Positions 43,971-56,350 are shown, counted from the stretch's first letter. The stretch is 64,000 nt of DNA from Plicaturopsis crispa FD-325 SS-3 (GCA_000827205.1 KN832566.1:700543-764542); one strand, 5' to 3'. A program made the numbers and translations. The notes: generated by a model from the letters alone, not told the origin.

Positions 43971-46683
43971 ATGTCCTCAGCAGCACCTCCTGCTCAGGGT
44001 ACCACAGCTCCGCCACAAGGAGAGTCGTCGCCGCCATCGACGCCTCTGTCGTGGGAGGGCGACCGAATGTGCGTCACTTTGTATCTATTTCTCCATGTGC
44101 CAGCCTTTAACCCGAAGATGCAGGTTTAACATCTACATATACGATTATTGCCACAAGCGAGGTTTTCGAAAAACAGCACGAGAGCTGCTGAGCGAAGCAG
44201 ATATCTCTGCGGACTCCACACCACCAATCAATGCGAGACAAGGTCTCCTATTCGAGTAAGTTATTTTCGGTCTCTACGTCGCTAACGCTTCCTCAAGTGG
44301 TTTCTTTAGATGGTGGAGCGTATTCTGGGTTTTGTTTACAGCAAAGAGCAGTGGGAGTGGTACGGAGGATGCTATGGCTTACACACAGGTAAGCTCATTA
44401 ACTTCTTCCCTCGTTTGCGGCGTCTTCGATAAGAGGTGTAATTTAACTTTGCGCGACAGCACCAAGCCCAACAACTAGCAGCGCGACAAGCTCAACAGCG
44501 GGCGCCGCAGCAGCAGCGTTATGTGAATGGTATGCAGCGGCCCCCCGGTGCTCCGATGCCCACAAACGGGCAGATACCCAACGGTGTTAACGGCCCTCCA
44601 GGTGCTCCGCCTGGTCAAGGTCCCGTGCCTAGCTCCTTTCCTATGGGTGGTCCGGGCCTCCAGCAGAACGGTATGCCCGGTCCTTCGGGCGCACCCCCTG
44701 CGCCAGGCGGCCCACCGCAGCAGCCGCAAAATTTCGGGCAGCAGATGCAAGGACAGCGACCAGGCGGCCCTCAGCAGCGCATGCCAAATGGCGTCGGCAT
44801 GCCTCCGTTCCAGTCACCTACTATGGCGCATTCACCGCAAAACCCTGGAGGCGGTCCCGGCCAACAGCACCAGCAACCTCCGATGGGCCAGCTCGGACCA
44901 TCGCCGCATCTTGCGCCCATGAACCGAGGGGGTATGCTTCCGCCCAATGGGCCGCAGGGTATGGGTAATCCGGGCCCGGGGCCGCAGACATTTCAGCAGC
45001 GTCCACCGAGCCGATCACAAACACTGACTCCCGGGCGAAGCGGTGCGGCGATGATGAACCCCAGTCCATCCATGGCAGCGCGTCAAATACCTGGTGGCAT
45101 CCCAGCTGGGGCCTACGACCCGGCTTTGACCCAAGAAATAATGCAGATCCCTCAACAAATTCTCGTCGCGATTAAAGCAGAGCTGGGTCTGGCGGATAAG
45201 GATTACCCGATGCTCACGACGGAAGACAAGGTGAGTGCCCGCAGAGTGCTGTAGCAGGCGTCAGATACTGAAAGACGCGTGCGTACAGCAAAAAATCGCG
45301 CTTGCAGCGAGGAGTCGGGGAATCAGAAACCCTCCGTTAAATAATGCCGTCGCCGGTCCATCCGATTCGAAGCTACCTATGCATCCGCAAAATCGGCAAC
45401 AACAGCAACAGCAACAACTCCAGCAGCAGCACCAGCAGCAGCAACATCAGCAGCAACTCCAACTCCAGCATCAGCAGCAGCAACAACATCTTCAGCAGCA
45501 ACAGGCGCAGCAGCGGGGTCACAAGCGGAACAGCACGTCTCCTGAAGATGTAAGATCACCTGTTCAATAACACGTAGACCCGGCATCCTTATGTTTTGTT
45601 CTTTCTAGCAGGAGCAAAAACAACAACGTAATGATTCGTCACCGCCCGATCGTAAACGCATTCGACGATCACCCAATGTTATGGAGCAGCAGAATCCACA
45701 AGTCGGGGGCCCGATGCCATATCCTCCTGTGCATCCGCAAGGTGCGGGAGGTCCAGGTCCAGGAGGCCCGCAGCAGATGCCCAACGGCATGATGCGCGGG
45801 CCAATGAATGCGCCTCCGATGAACGGGTTCCCTCCGCAAGGAATGCAGGGCATGCCCAACAATCCTGGTATGCACATGATGGGCGGGCCGCCAATGGGAA
45901 ACACGATGAGCCCTGGTATGAATCATGCCGCGTCAGGCGGGATGATAAACCCACAAATGCAACAGGTGCGTACTTGCGTATCTATTGGTCGACCGTTTCT
46001 TGACAGCCACCCTCCAGATGCAATACCAGTACCGACAGAGCATGCACAATATACACAAGAACAATTTACCGCCAGGCGCACAACCACCTGGCGGGAATGC
46101 CCAGTCGCCCGCGTCGACTGATCCTTCGTTCAACCCCAACGGCCCACCCGGTGGACCGCAGTTCCCACGTGGACCGAATCCGAACAAGCCGATGAGCAAC
46201 ATGATGCCGCCCCCGTCACCTGCTAGCGGTCCTCCGAAAGACCAATCCGGACCTAACAAGGATACAAAACCTGGCAGTACCCCGTCTAATGGCCATCCTG
46301 AGGGATCGCCACGAAATCCTCCGTCGAGCACAGGTCCCGGGCAAGGGCAGGGACCGCCAAACTCGGGCCAACCAGGTACCAATCCACCGACGCCTGTTCA
46401 GAGCAACATGACGGCTCCGTCGCCATCCGCTGTCCTGGGCAACACCAACCCTACCTCGACACCCAATCAATCGTCGCTTCCCCCGCCGGACCCGATGAAT
46501 GGCCTATTCCCGGCAGAGTTCCTAAGCGGCGTTGGATCGATTGGCGATGATTTCGACCCTACCACTATGTTCAGGAACAGCAGCGATCTCCCGTTCGGAC
46601 AAGACGAGGCAGCGTTCGAACGAGACTTTGGGCAGTGGTTCAACCAGGATGCGGTTGGATCGCTAGACATGACGAGCAAGTGA
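43971..46683 (+). CDS. LisH-domain transcription regulator, Flo8/SSDP-like, with polyglutamine
   Basis: The ATG at 43971 gives MSSAAPPAQGTTAPP. After an intron the LisH motif follows: MFNIYIYDYCHKRGFRKTAR, ELLSEADISADSTPPI and LLFEWWSVFWVLFTAKSSG, the pattern shared by fungal Flo8/Som1 and animal SSDP proteins. The rest is disordered, rich in Gly, Pro, Met and Gln, with MPNG and PPG repeats and a tract of about 25 glutamines broken by His and Leu (45397-45514). A basic NLS-like segment (PPDRKRIRRSPN) follows. The C-terminus is acidic and aromatic (FGQDEAAFERDFGQWFNQDA), like an activation domain. About six exons. Flo8-type proteins act in cAMP/PKA-linked control of filament growth and adhesion, and the same role here is inference. 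Confidence 0.75.
45397..45514 (+). repeat. CAG/CAA polyglutamine tract in the LisH gene
   Basis: Mixed CAA and CAG codons with scattered CAC, CAT and CTC encode Gln with a few His and Leu. The interrupted codon use suggests moderate rather than extreme length instability. Confidence 0.85.
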
Positions 46684-47394
46684 GGGTTCGAAGGAGCGAA
46701 CGTTGGATGTGGGATGTTTTTATGGTATGATCTTGTTTTCGATCTCGTCACCTTCCTTGCCGTGTTGCTTGTCGTCTCATCTACTCAGCCGATCTGTTTT
46801 GTTTGCGGATATGTTCTATTTATCACTAGGCTGCTGCTGCAGCTGAATACCTTGCTTTCTCACTAGATACTATTCGGTCTACCCCCCTCTTCTTGTTCCC
46901 CCCGTTCTCATGCTGTTTCTATCGGATCGTCACTCCTCGCTTGTTAATCTGTCATTGCATGTACTTACCATCGTCACTATCACACTATATCACCGCCCAG
47001 AGGCAGGAGGGCTTTGCACGAGAGCGTAGCTATATTATAATGTACCGCGATCGACTTCGAAAAAATTGGAAAGGGATCGCGAGAGTCAGGACGATTCCGA
47101 GACTTACCAATTATCTTGCACCAGGATGTCGCTTTCATAGACGATGAAACTTCCTCCACTTTTCCTTGCATACCTGGGTCCTGCAGTCATCGGTACGCCA
47201 GAGGTTATCCAGCTCAGTTATTTACTGACTTACTTTGATTGTACAAGCACGCAGATTACTTATTACAGACTAAGTTAACACTACCGCCATCACAGATGCA
47301 CATGGACACTATTAGTTTTCATATGCTGCCGCATGCGCACAGTTGCGCACGGTCTGTATACATAGGGAAATGATACGGAGCAGCCTGACCATCG
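46684..47394. other. Spacer between LisH gene and membrane protein
   Basis: About 710 bp, CT-rich on its left half, which is likely 3' UTR. No gene or structured RNA recognised. Confidence 0.4.
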
Positions 47395-48674
47395 ATGGCT
47401 TTTCTCTGCTTCCATGGTCGACGCTGCTCAATAGCGGTCGTTTTCGCGTTTCTGTGTTGTGCATTCGTTCAAGCCGACAACTTGAATGTAACAGTGACGG
47501 CGACTGACCCCAGGATCGACTATACCGGTCCCTGGGTTGTTCAGGACAATGGCGGGCACACGTTCGCGGGGAATACTAGCTGCTCGATGTCCTTTTCCTT
47601 CCAAGGTGAGTTTGAGCTAGCAGCTAGAACAGTGTAGCAGACGCTAATCGCTTATCTGCAGGCTCGGCGATAGCGTACCACTCTGCCCATAATCCTAATG
47701 GCGGAGTCGCGCAGCTATCTGTAGATGGCGATAACGTAGCCGTGGTCGACGAATCGACAGGGACGACCAAGGGCGCGAATTCTACACCGGCTGTACTATA
47801 CTCGCAAGGAGGGCTCGATGCGAGTAAAACGCATACGTTGACCTTGCAATGGATTGGGCCCGGCTCTCTGGGAGGCGGCTATGTTGAGCTGTATAGCCTT
47901 GAGTACGCTCTATCTAGTTGCTATCGGGCCAATATCAGTATTGACTCTAATGCTCAATCTCAATGCGTAGATATACCCCGGCTTCTGCAAGCTCGTCAGC
48001 AGCTAGCTCACAATCAACCACAACCACCACAGCGGTACACTCGCACACCGGCGCAATCGCCGGTGGTGTGGTTGGTGGTGTGGCCGCTGTAATCATCGCA
48101 CTGGTGCTAGCCTGGTTTCTTTGGCGGAGGAGACAGCAACATGAATACGAGCACAAAGATGACTTCGAAGGTAAATCACCAAAATCCAGAGCATCTTTTG
48201 TAATCGGTTTCTGACACAGCATATGTGACAGTAAACGCGCCCTTTACGATGCAAGGAAGTTCAGTCGTGGTCTCCAGACCCTATGTGCCAACCTCTTCAC
48301 CTTCGACCGCCGTATCGATACCGAACGCATCCGTGAACAACAACAGTGTCTCCTACCTCAGCTCTTACTCCGCCGCCACACCTCGTGGTGCAGACGAGTC
48401 CAGCTACGGGGCTAGCCCCACTACCACCGCCACATCCGCACCATCTGTGCACGTTCCTCGAAATTCGTCCCAAAGCTCGCCCGTCGCGTCGAGTGTAAAC
48501 TCGTCGCATCTAGCCGCACGGAACGTGGGCTTTAGCAGCACGCTCAGCGACATCGGCGATGCGGATGTGGACCCCCCTCCCCGGTATTCAGAGCCTTCTC
48601 GGACACAAGGTCTCCCCGCTCCCCCTACTTCGCATCCGGGTCCGGAGTCGCATCAAAACACTCCATTTTCTTGA
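47395..48674 (+). CDS. Secreted-type single-pass membrane protein, receptor-like layout
   Basis: The ATG at 47395 gives a signal peptide (CSIAVVFAFLCCAFVQAD). The ectodomain reads VTVTATDPRIDYTGPWVVQD, NTSCSMSFSFQ, then GSAIAYHSAHNPNGGVAQLS and HTLTLQWIGPGSLGGGYVEL. This is the jelly-roll-like galactose-binding layout common in Agaricomycete surface proteins. A Ser/Thr stalk (SSSAASSQSTTTTTA) leads to one helix (AIAGGVVGGVAAVIIALVLA) and WFLWRRRQQHEYEHKDDF. The tail after an intron near 48170-48231 is Ser-rich, has DPPPRYSEPSRT (a PPxY-like site) and ends HQNTPFS. Three introns. No enzymatic motif. A surface sensor or adhesion role is inference. Confidence 0.68.
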
Positions 48675-48915
48675 GTTAAAGGGTTGGACTATCTATGTAA
48701 TTGTTTACAGTGTACTTTTGGGGCTCGTGCACGCTTCGCGTATGGTCGACGCAATCTCTGCGATTTCTTGGATGCACGCCGATTTATCTGGTCTCACCAT
48801 TGCTTTAGATGGTGCTTTATGTTCTCGTACGCACACGCTCATTATTATTAATAAAAAGTCCAACTGCTACAAATCTCCATCCATATCTTGCCATCTACTA
48901 TTGATCCCAAGTCCT

Positions 48916-50533
48916 TCAACTTTTCCCGGCTTGCTTCAAGCCCTTCCCTGCCTTGCCAAGTCCCCACCCGAAGCTCACGCCCCCGCGCTTGCGCTTTACC
49001 TCCCCCCTCGCTTCAGCCCTCTTGTGCTCCTCCACGGTCGCGCACAGTCCGCTAATAGTCGTCCACGGCGGCGCATATCCAAGACCCCCTTTCTCCGGTG
49101 GCAGGCGTGCTCGTGCATCGTCAAAGATGAGGTGCACCATTACTAGCGCGAAGAGCGACGGTTGGAGATTTATAATGTCCCCCTTGATAGGTGGTAGGAA
49201 GGCCCCCAGTGCGCGCAGTACTGTCCAACGCGAGACGGAGAGAAAATATTGGGCGAGGTAGTACATCTCGATTATGTGTGAGATGAATAGCATCAATGTC
49301 GGAGACAGGGTGGGGAACCGTGTCTCGCCGCAAGTGAGCGTTTCGAACAGGCGGTAAACGTCGCCGTAAGTAATGGGCGGGCCAGAGTCCCTGACCGTGA
49401 ACGCCTGTCCACCAATATCGGGATTGGGGCTTCCGGCAGCAACCTCTAGCAGTCGTTGTTCATAGCACCTGCCGTGTGACGACGTTAGTGAGCTGTGGAA
49501 ACTAAGTCAGAGGTGGACAGTGGGCTTTACAGATGGGCTAGCGAGCAGTTCTCCACGTAGACGAAGTGGTGCAGGGTGTTCGATATCCACGTCGGCGTCG
49601 TTTTGCGCACCAGGTCTGCACCGCAGAGCATGTCGCCTGGCCCGAAGATCCCGTTGCCAGGGCGTATGCACCCGGTCCTCAGCCCACCTTTGCCGTCGGC
49701 CTCGCGCACGCACCGGTCGGCGACGGCCTTGGTGAGCGCGTAGTTTGAGAAGAAGTGCTCGGGGCGTTTCGGGATCATGTTGTCGTCGTCGTTGATTACT
49801 TGGACACTGTAGTCTGGACGGTGCTCCCAGGGCCAGAGCCAGAAACGTGAGCGGCGCACAAAGATGCTCCCGGAAGATGTGTACACAAGGGCAGTGGCAC
49901 CAATGGACCGTGCGGCAGATAGTATGTTCTGCGTCCCCTGGACGTTGACCTTGGCAGAACGAGACACCAGAGAGGGGTGCCTTTCATAGAACCGAATGCT
50001 AGCAGCGGCGTGGAACACTGAAGTACCTATGGCTGGCGCCGGCCCCGCTCCGGTGGAAGGCCATTCCTTTTGAAATGCAGCATCGACGGCTGTCGCGTCG
50101 GAGATGTCCACCTGCATAAAATCCACCCCTTTAGACAGCGCATCGATAATATCTAGGCGAGTTGGCGGGTGTATGTCTAGAATGCGTATGCGGTGTGGAT
50201 CCTCGCCGCGCAGCAACAGATGCATTACGATCCATCCACCGAGAAATCCTGCCTGATAGATTTCGGTAGTTAGTGCTAAAGACCGATAAACTTTCGAACA
50301 ACAATACTCACTCCGCCAACAACGATGTACCGGCGTCCCGTCTTGGGCGGCAGATGGTCCACCACTGATAGGGGCGGCTGTTTCTCTGCAAGACGCGCAA
50401 GAGCAGGCGTCATCCTGAGGGGCGAAAAGGCGGCTGCATCTGGAGGCAAGGTACTCAGCGCAGCATCGTTGTGGCGTACGTACAGAAAAACCAGAGCTGC
50501 GAAGGCAAAGAGAGAGAGCAAGAGTGCCAACAT
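48916..50533 (-). CDS. 3-beta-hydroxysteroid dehydrogenase/Erg26-like enzyme
   Basis: The start ATG at 50531-50533 opens a membrane anchor (MLALLLSLFAFAALVFLYVR). After an intron the Rossmann loop reads YIVVGGAGFLGGWIVMHLLL, then RIRILDIHPPTRLD, FMQVDISD, VFHAAASIRFYERHPSLVSR, VNVQGTQNILSAARSIGATA and LVYTSSGSI. The catalytic Tyr-xxx-Lys is in FFSNYALTKAVADRC. It continues GCIRPGNGIFGPGD and LHHFVYVENCSLAHL. The C-terminal half has a membrane-like helical part and ends KAGKGLKQAGKS. Family members oxidise 3-beta-hydroxysteroids or sterol carboxylates with NAD(P); yeast Erg26 acts in C-4 demethylation of sterols in the ER. Whether this is Erg26 itself or a paralogue cannot be told. Confidence 0.82.
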
Positions 50534-51192
50534 CTCCTACTTACAGGCCTAGGGGGTAGAGCTCGAGGGTATATGTCGGAAAACATCAGAGGAGATTTCC
50601 AGGAAAATCTCACACGAAGGCCTCCTATGTGCTCCCCCTAGCCAACTCCTGTCAGGATGCATTTGACCAGTGGTCGACGTTGTAATGAGGACTGCTGTGA
50701 CCCGCCTACCCATTGACAATTTCTCTTGTCCACGTTGTTGCGATCGGCGTGGCAAGGAAACAAAGTTGAGCGATATAAACATGTCATTCCTCAATCGTAC
50801 AACTCTAAAAAATCAACAGCAAAGGTAAAAGGTTGGCCAAGCAGGATCCACAAAAGAATGGAAAGTGTCCGACTGCGGAGGATAGGACAGTGCATCAAAG
50901 CAACGGGAATACAGACGAAGGCGGAGGCAAAGTGCAGCGAAGGCAAAGGAAGGTAAGGGCAGGGCCAAGTCCGATCGCGAGAGTTGAAGACCCAATAGCG
51001 AGAGCAGCAAAGCAAAGCAGGATTGACCTCCGGGTCCACGCCAGGATACATTCAAACGGGACGACAAGATGTTGAGGGAGATGAAACCGACAGTCCAAGA
51101 AACATCGGCATGGGCTGCCAACTCTAGCAAGAAAACAGGGACGCGCATCGCGGTCCCCGCATTTTGTTTTGTGTTGTTGTTCGTCTGCCAGC
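50534..51192. other. Spacer between HSD gene and HSF gene
   Basis: About 660 bp upstream of the HSD start codon and downstream of the HSF stop, both on the minus strand. Rich in AG on the plus strand. Nothing assigned. Confidence 0.4.
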
Positions 51193-53505
51193 TTATCGGG
51201 GGGAGCCGTTCGTGTTTGTCACTGTCGAAATGGACAGCATCGGCGACGCGGGGACGCGCGCAAGCGTGCCCATGTTCGGAATGCCGATCGCGCGCTGCCC
51301 GCCGAGGCCGCTGCCACTCCGCGGACGCGTGCCCGGCTGCTGCTGCCAGGCCGCGTTCACATTCACCCCGGGCCCGTACCCCAGCGGCGCGGAGTCGCTG
51401 CGTGCGCGCGACATCTTCTTCGGCTGCCCGGCCGCGCTCGAGCCTGGCGCGCCGTCGCCCTCGTTCGTGCGCTGCCGCTTCGAGCTCGCGCGCCCATCGT
51501 CGTTCAGGTCGTACGGATCCATCATCGAGCTCGAGCCGGGGGACGGCGGGAGCGGCGTCGACGAAGCGGACTCGTGGCGATAGGGCATGTGCTGGAAGCT
51601 GTGTTGCCGCGAGAGGGTGTGAGGCGACTGCGTGTGCGAGGGCGGATACGACGTGTACGGGAAGTCCGCGGTCGTCGGGCTCGAGTTCGGGCTGTTCATC
51701 GAGTGCATCGAGTGCAGCGACTGGCTACTCATGCTCATCGAGAGCCGCGGCGGATGCCGCGAGTTCGAGGGCGGAGAAGTGATGTAGATGTTCGGGCTCT
51801 CGCTTGCTTCGAGCAAGTCCGTGGGGAAAGGAGGCACTGTGGAAACCGTTGAGTAGTGTGAACACCGCGAGACAGGCCGTGCGCACCGCTCCCCGGGAAC
51901 CCTTTCCCAACCACGTCCCAGAGCCCCTTCATCGCACCCACTAGCCGCTCTACCTTACGCCGCTCGGCAAGGAGCGCGTCCCACACCTTGCGGTTCTCGT
52001 CGCGCATTTGGTTTAGCTGCGCGGCAACCTCGCCGGGAAGCTCGACGCGGTGCTTGATCGCAGGATCGGGCTCGAGCGCCTTGCGCTTGATCTCGTCCAG
52101 AAGATCCGGGCGCCCGCGCAGGAACTTGTGGTGCGAGAATTCCCATGTCTGGGCGTCTGTCGTCGTCCGCTGTGCTCGGGGCGTCTAATCCGCGAAATGA
52201 GGGAATGCATCTGATTGCGTACTAGATGATACGCACCCGGTTTATCTTGTGAAAGCCATACATGTTGAGCTGCCTCACAAAACTCGAGAACTGCAACGTA
52301 CGTGGTCAGCGGAAGGAACGAGCGAGACAAAAAAAAAACACGCACGTTGTTGTGCTTGAAGTGCGATCCCAATATACTTCGACTAAACTCGCCGACGTTG
52401 GATACAACAAAGCTGAGTGAATGTAAGCAACGCGTCGAGCTGTCGGTGCAGTCGATTCACCTGGTACCGAGATCTGTCCACGCGATGAAATGCGCAGACT
52501 TGGGGTCGTTGATCATTCTTCATACCGCAGTCAGAAGATGCTGCGACTAAGAGATGTGTGCACTCACTGATACAGTTTGGTCACAAAATTGTTCGTGCCC
52601 ATCGGTTTGCCCAGGATGCTCATGGAGCTCGTCGGGATGATGCTGAGCCCGCTCTCCAGCGGCTTGAGCATGTCCTCGCCCTCGCCCCCGCTCGTGCTCC
52701 CGTCTATGGGGCTGTTCCCGCCCGCATTCGCACCCGCAAAGCCGACGTCCATGTCGTCGTACGACGCAGGCGTCCCGATCCTGAGCTCCATCGCGTGCCC
52801 ATCATCGTACATCAGCTCCTCGCGCGGCGGGGGCAGCGTCGCCCCGCCGTTCGCGGTGAAGCTCCGCTTCTTCGGGACAGATTTTTCGACCTCGGACGAG
52901 GAGGACGAGCGGCTAGAGGTCGCGGTCAGCGCGCGGCGCCCGCCAAGGTCATAGTGGTGGTTCTGCTGGTGCTGGTGCACCTGCGCGTCATCATATCGCA
53001 GCGTTGCGGGCCCGCCGTGGGCGGTATCTGGCGGCGCGTACTGGAACTGCTGAGACAGGTGGTGCGAGTGATGGTGCGCGAACGGATTCTGGGAGGGGCT
53101 GATGGGGGTAACGGGGGACAGCGTGGAGCTCGCTGTGGAATTGGAGTGCGAGTTCAAAGGGGACGGATTGATGGGGGATATGTTTGTGGGCGACGTGACG
53201 GAAAGCGAGGAGAGATTTAGGGACAAATTGGATCGCTCGAGCTGGTGCATGGACCCGGCGTCTGCGCCGTGGTGGGCCTGCTGCTGCTGCGACTGCTGCT
53301 GAAAATATGGGGGATAATGCTGCTCGTTCAGCGACGTCCCAGCCGACGCCGGTGAGGGAAACGAGGACGGTACGCCAGACGGTAGGAGGTGCGGGAGCCA
53401 TGGCTGCTGGCGCTGCTGCGGCGACGGTTGGGGCTGCTGCTGCTGCTGTTGCTGCTGCTGGGAATAATGGGACTCGCCTGAGGGCATTCCGTTGTAGTTA
53501 TCCAT
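51193..53505 (-). CDS. HSF-type DNA-binding transcription factor
   Basis: The start ATG at 53503-53505 gives MDNYNGMPSGESHYS then polyglutamine. About 310 disordered residues lead into the HSF domain, spread over several exons: NNFVTKLYQ, MINDPKSAHFIAWTDLG, TSFVVSNVGEFSRSILGSHF, KHNN, FSSFVRQLNMYGFHKINR and TWEFSHHKFLRGRPDLLDEI. The recognition helix FSSFVRQLNMYGFHK is canonical. A short coiled coil for oligomerisation follows (AAQLNQMRDENRKVWDALLA, VERLVGAMKGLW). The C-terminal 215 residues are Ser/Pro-rich with NLS-like RASSKRQRTN. There is no response-regulator receiver domain, so it is Hsf1- or Mga1-like rather than Skn7. It likely binds nGAAn elements as an oligomer in stress or morphology control. 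Confidence 0.88.
53433..53460 (-). repeat. CAG-type polyglutamine run in the HSF gene
   Basis: Plus-strand GCT GCT ... TTG GCT GCT codes Gln on the minus strand, near the N-terminus of the transcription factor. A second, shorter Gln-rich run lies at about 53275-53300. Confidence 0.8.
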
Positions 53506-54385
53506 GCTCGATTGGACCCTTCTCCCCGTTCCGAAACCTGGCTACGACGCCCGGGAGAGAAAATACGGACAGATGTAAAGTGCTGGCGCGGAAAGACAGT
53601 GCAGCATAAAAAACGAACGGACTACAAGAACATATGCGTGCTCAGCGCATGGGCAGCTGCAGGTGATCCCAGATAGTCTACAGCTGCAAGTCGAAGACAC
53701 TCGGAAAGTACTTAGGAAAACGAGGAGAGATACGGGCTTTTTTTGCGATCAAACGAGCTGAGCCTGCGGTGCTGCACGCTGCCGGCCGCAGATAGCTGCA
53801 CGTTTCTTTTTTGGCTTGGAAAACGCCGGTTGGTTCACAGAATCACGAAAAAAACCGATGAGCTCGCGATTGCGAACAGAAGCAAGATGCCATAGATGAT
53901 CTTGCCGACAGACACCCTCTGATCACATCGGACTACAGTCTGTACCCAGCTCTCACAGCACCACCTGACGGAGCAGTCGCGCGACAACATTGAATCGGTT
54001 GCGCACGACATCGGGGCGTTCTTCGCACACGGCGTTGGTGGAATGAGTCGGATCAGGCATCACCAACGAGATCAAGCACAGACAGATAAACGATCAGATT
54101 ATGTCCATTCGGCGGGCTATCTGCAGGTGCATCGCAAGGCGCATTTCAAGTTACAGCAATGTGCCAAGCATGAGTCGCGCACTCACCATTTGCACTCTCT
54201 CGTGCGACATTTCGCACATTTGCAGAAAACTATATTACAATGTCCCATCATATCAAAAGGAAAGCACAAAACGCAGAGCAGCTAGCATCGCACTTGCAGG
54301 TCAATTGGTAGCCTCGTGGCGGGTGGATGCGAAAAACAAACGAACCAGCACGATAAACGAGGTCAGATGTAGAGAAACACGGTTA
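53506..54385. promoter_or_regulatory. Long upstream region of the HSF gene
   Basis: 880 bp without a gene between the HSF start codon and the stop of the coiled-coil gene; both are on the minus strand. Long upstream regions are common for regulators. I looked for arrays of GAA/TTC heat-shock elements and found no convincing one. Confidence 0.4.
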
Positions 54386-55166
54386 TCACATTCGTCCATT
54401 GGCCTCGTGGATGTAGTCAGGCGGCTGCATGCACGAGGATTTCATGAGTGAAGCAGGTAATTGAGTACGATAGACTTACGTCTGAGTCCGACGCTCGATG
54501 GCGTGAATGTCCATTGCTAACACCATTCCCATTAGTGTGACCGTTCATGTATTGAGGCGCATGGGGTGAGTGACTGTGGGGGTACATGGGGCCCGCTTGC
54601 GGCTCGTGAGGCTGCACGATGTATTGATATAGCGCAGGCTGCGATGGAGCCGCTAAGTTCATAGCATCAAGCAGTAAGCTGGGGAAGCAGACACTGTCAA
54701 CCGATGACCGTAATAACCAGTGATTGTGAGCAGAAGTACGTACTCATTTTCGGCCTGCAGCTTTCTTATCCTCTCATTTGCGATGGCCAGGTCTCGTTCA
54801 TGGTCCTCATGGAGCTGAAGAAAGTCAACAACGGAAGGCAGTCTGTCATTGCGAAACGACGCGTCGAGTGGCGGATGGACACACTGCAGACACTTGATCA
54901 TATTTCTCGCGCATCGCTTGAAATCTAACAGTACAGAGTCAAACGCGTTTATTCAGGAAAAGGTAGATACAGTCTGCACGCGAAGAACATACTTCTCCTT
55001 GTACCGACGACTCTGCTGTGGTGCAGGTGTTTGCGACTGCGAGTGTGCATTGGTTGGCGTCCACAAATCTGGATAGGTTGTGCGACGATACCTTTCCCGC
55101 CTCATCCACCTTTTCCTCTCTCTCTGGTCTCGGTGTTCTTCGCGATGTCGATGCACTGGCGTCCAT
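54386..55166 (-). CDS. Small hypothetical protein with coiled coil
   Basis: The proposed ATG at 55164-55166 gives MDASASTSRRTPRPEREEKV, then SSHNLSRFVDANQCTLAVAN. The next exon reads DFKRCARNMIKCLQCVHPPL, a helical coiled-coil part (VVDFLQLHEDHERDLAIANE, RIRKLQAENE), and after an intron a Pro/His/Asn-rich tail (AAPSQPALYQYIVQPHEPQA, NGHTNGNGVSNGHSRHR). A last short exon reads PPDYIHEANGRM and stops at 54386-54388. About 200 residues. The heptad segment could be a leucine-zipper-like dimer region, but the usual basic bZIP region is not visible. Transcribed divergently from ATP4, with only 175 bp between start codons. Confidence 0.55.
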
Positions 55167-55341
55167 GTTGTAACGTATGAAACTTGTATGAAACTGAGCA
55201 GAGAAATAAAGCGCGTCAAGCAAGCGCTGTGGCGGCGTGGCGCGTCGTAGAAAATCGGAAGTGGAAAATATATTCCCACAGTCGACCACATCCACCTTTC
55301 CCTTTCGTCTGTCGCTGCCAGCCTTTTCCTCAAACTCTCCA

Positions 55342-56350
55342 ATGGCGTCTAGAATTGCGTTGAGCTCGCTCAGAGCATCAGGTATCTTCGTTTCGCACAG
55401 AAATACGCAAGGTCTAGCGCTGACATGGTGTCGTAGTCCGGCCCCAGGTGGTCGCGGCTGTCCCTCGAGCCGTCATCCATGCGTACGTCGCACAACGACT
55501 CGAATCGGACAGGAACAAATGATTGACGTGCCCATTGACTATGCTACAGACGAACAATGGCGACCAACCCCACACCGCCCTCTGAACGCGCTTCCGAAAT
55601 CCTCGAGAAGGTCCCCTCCTCCCCGAACCTCATCACCAAGACCGGCAGCGTCGTCCTCGGCACGGGTCTCGTGGCGACCGCCATCTCCCAGGAGCTCTAC
55701 GTGCTGAACGAGGAGTCCATCATCGCTATCGGCACGTTCATTCTTTTTGGCTACATCGCAAAGGTGCGTCGCGACGTGAGGGGCGTGCTGCGGGAAGGTC
55801 TCATGCGCGCGTATAGGTTGCTCGGGAGCCGTACAGGGATTGGGCCGAAGGCCAGATCCAGAAAATTAAAGGGATTCTCGACTCCTCTCGCGCCGAACAC
55901 ACGCAAGCTGTGAAGGACCGCATCGCATCCGTCGAGCAAATGAAGGACGTTGTCTCCCTGACGAAGGGTCTCTTCGCTCTCTCGAAGGTCAGTAGTTCTC
56001 GGGTCTTTACCCTTGCAAGTATGCTCAATCATTATCTAGGAAACCGCGCAGCTCGAGTCCGAGGCGTTTGTGCAGCAGCAGAAGGTCGCGCTTGCTGCCG
56101 AGGTCAAGTCTGTGTTGGACAGCTGGGTACGGTACGAGCAGCAGGTCAAGGAGAGCGAGCAGGCCGACTTGGCGAGGACTGTCATCGAGAAGGTCCTCAG
56201 CAGCATCAAGGACGAGAAGACACAAAGAGAGATTCTCCTCGGGGCTGTTGCAGAGGTTGAACGTGCGTATCCTACCCTACCTTCCCTCCATACGCTGTCT
56301 ACTAACTGCACTCATGTGACACAGAGCTCGTCAAGAGCAAGGCCATCTAA
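55342..56350 (+). CDS. ATP4: ATP synthase subunit 4 (F1Fo stator subunit b), mitochondrial
   Basis: Peripheral-stalk subunit that holds the F1 head of mitochondrial ATP synthase against rotation. The ATG at 55342 gives MASRIALSSLRASGIFVSHR, a basic amphipathic mitochondrial presequence; introns in the first 200 bp are likely. The mature part reads NPTPPSERASEILEKVPSSP, then TGSVVLGTGLVATAISQELY and ESIIAIGTFILFGYIAK, the two membrane segments. The long helical stalk follows: KIKGILDSSRAEHTQAVKDR, MKDVVSLTKGLFALSK, ETAQLESEAFVQQQKVALAA and SSIKDEKTQREILLGAVAEV. The last intron restores QLVKSKAI and TAA at 56348-56350. Length and motifs are as in fungal Atp4. Confidence 0.9.
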
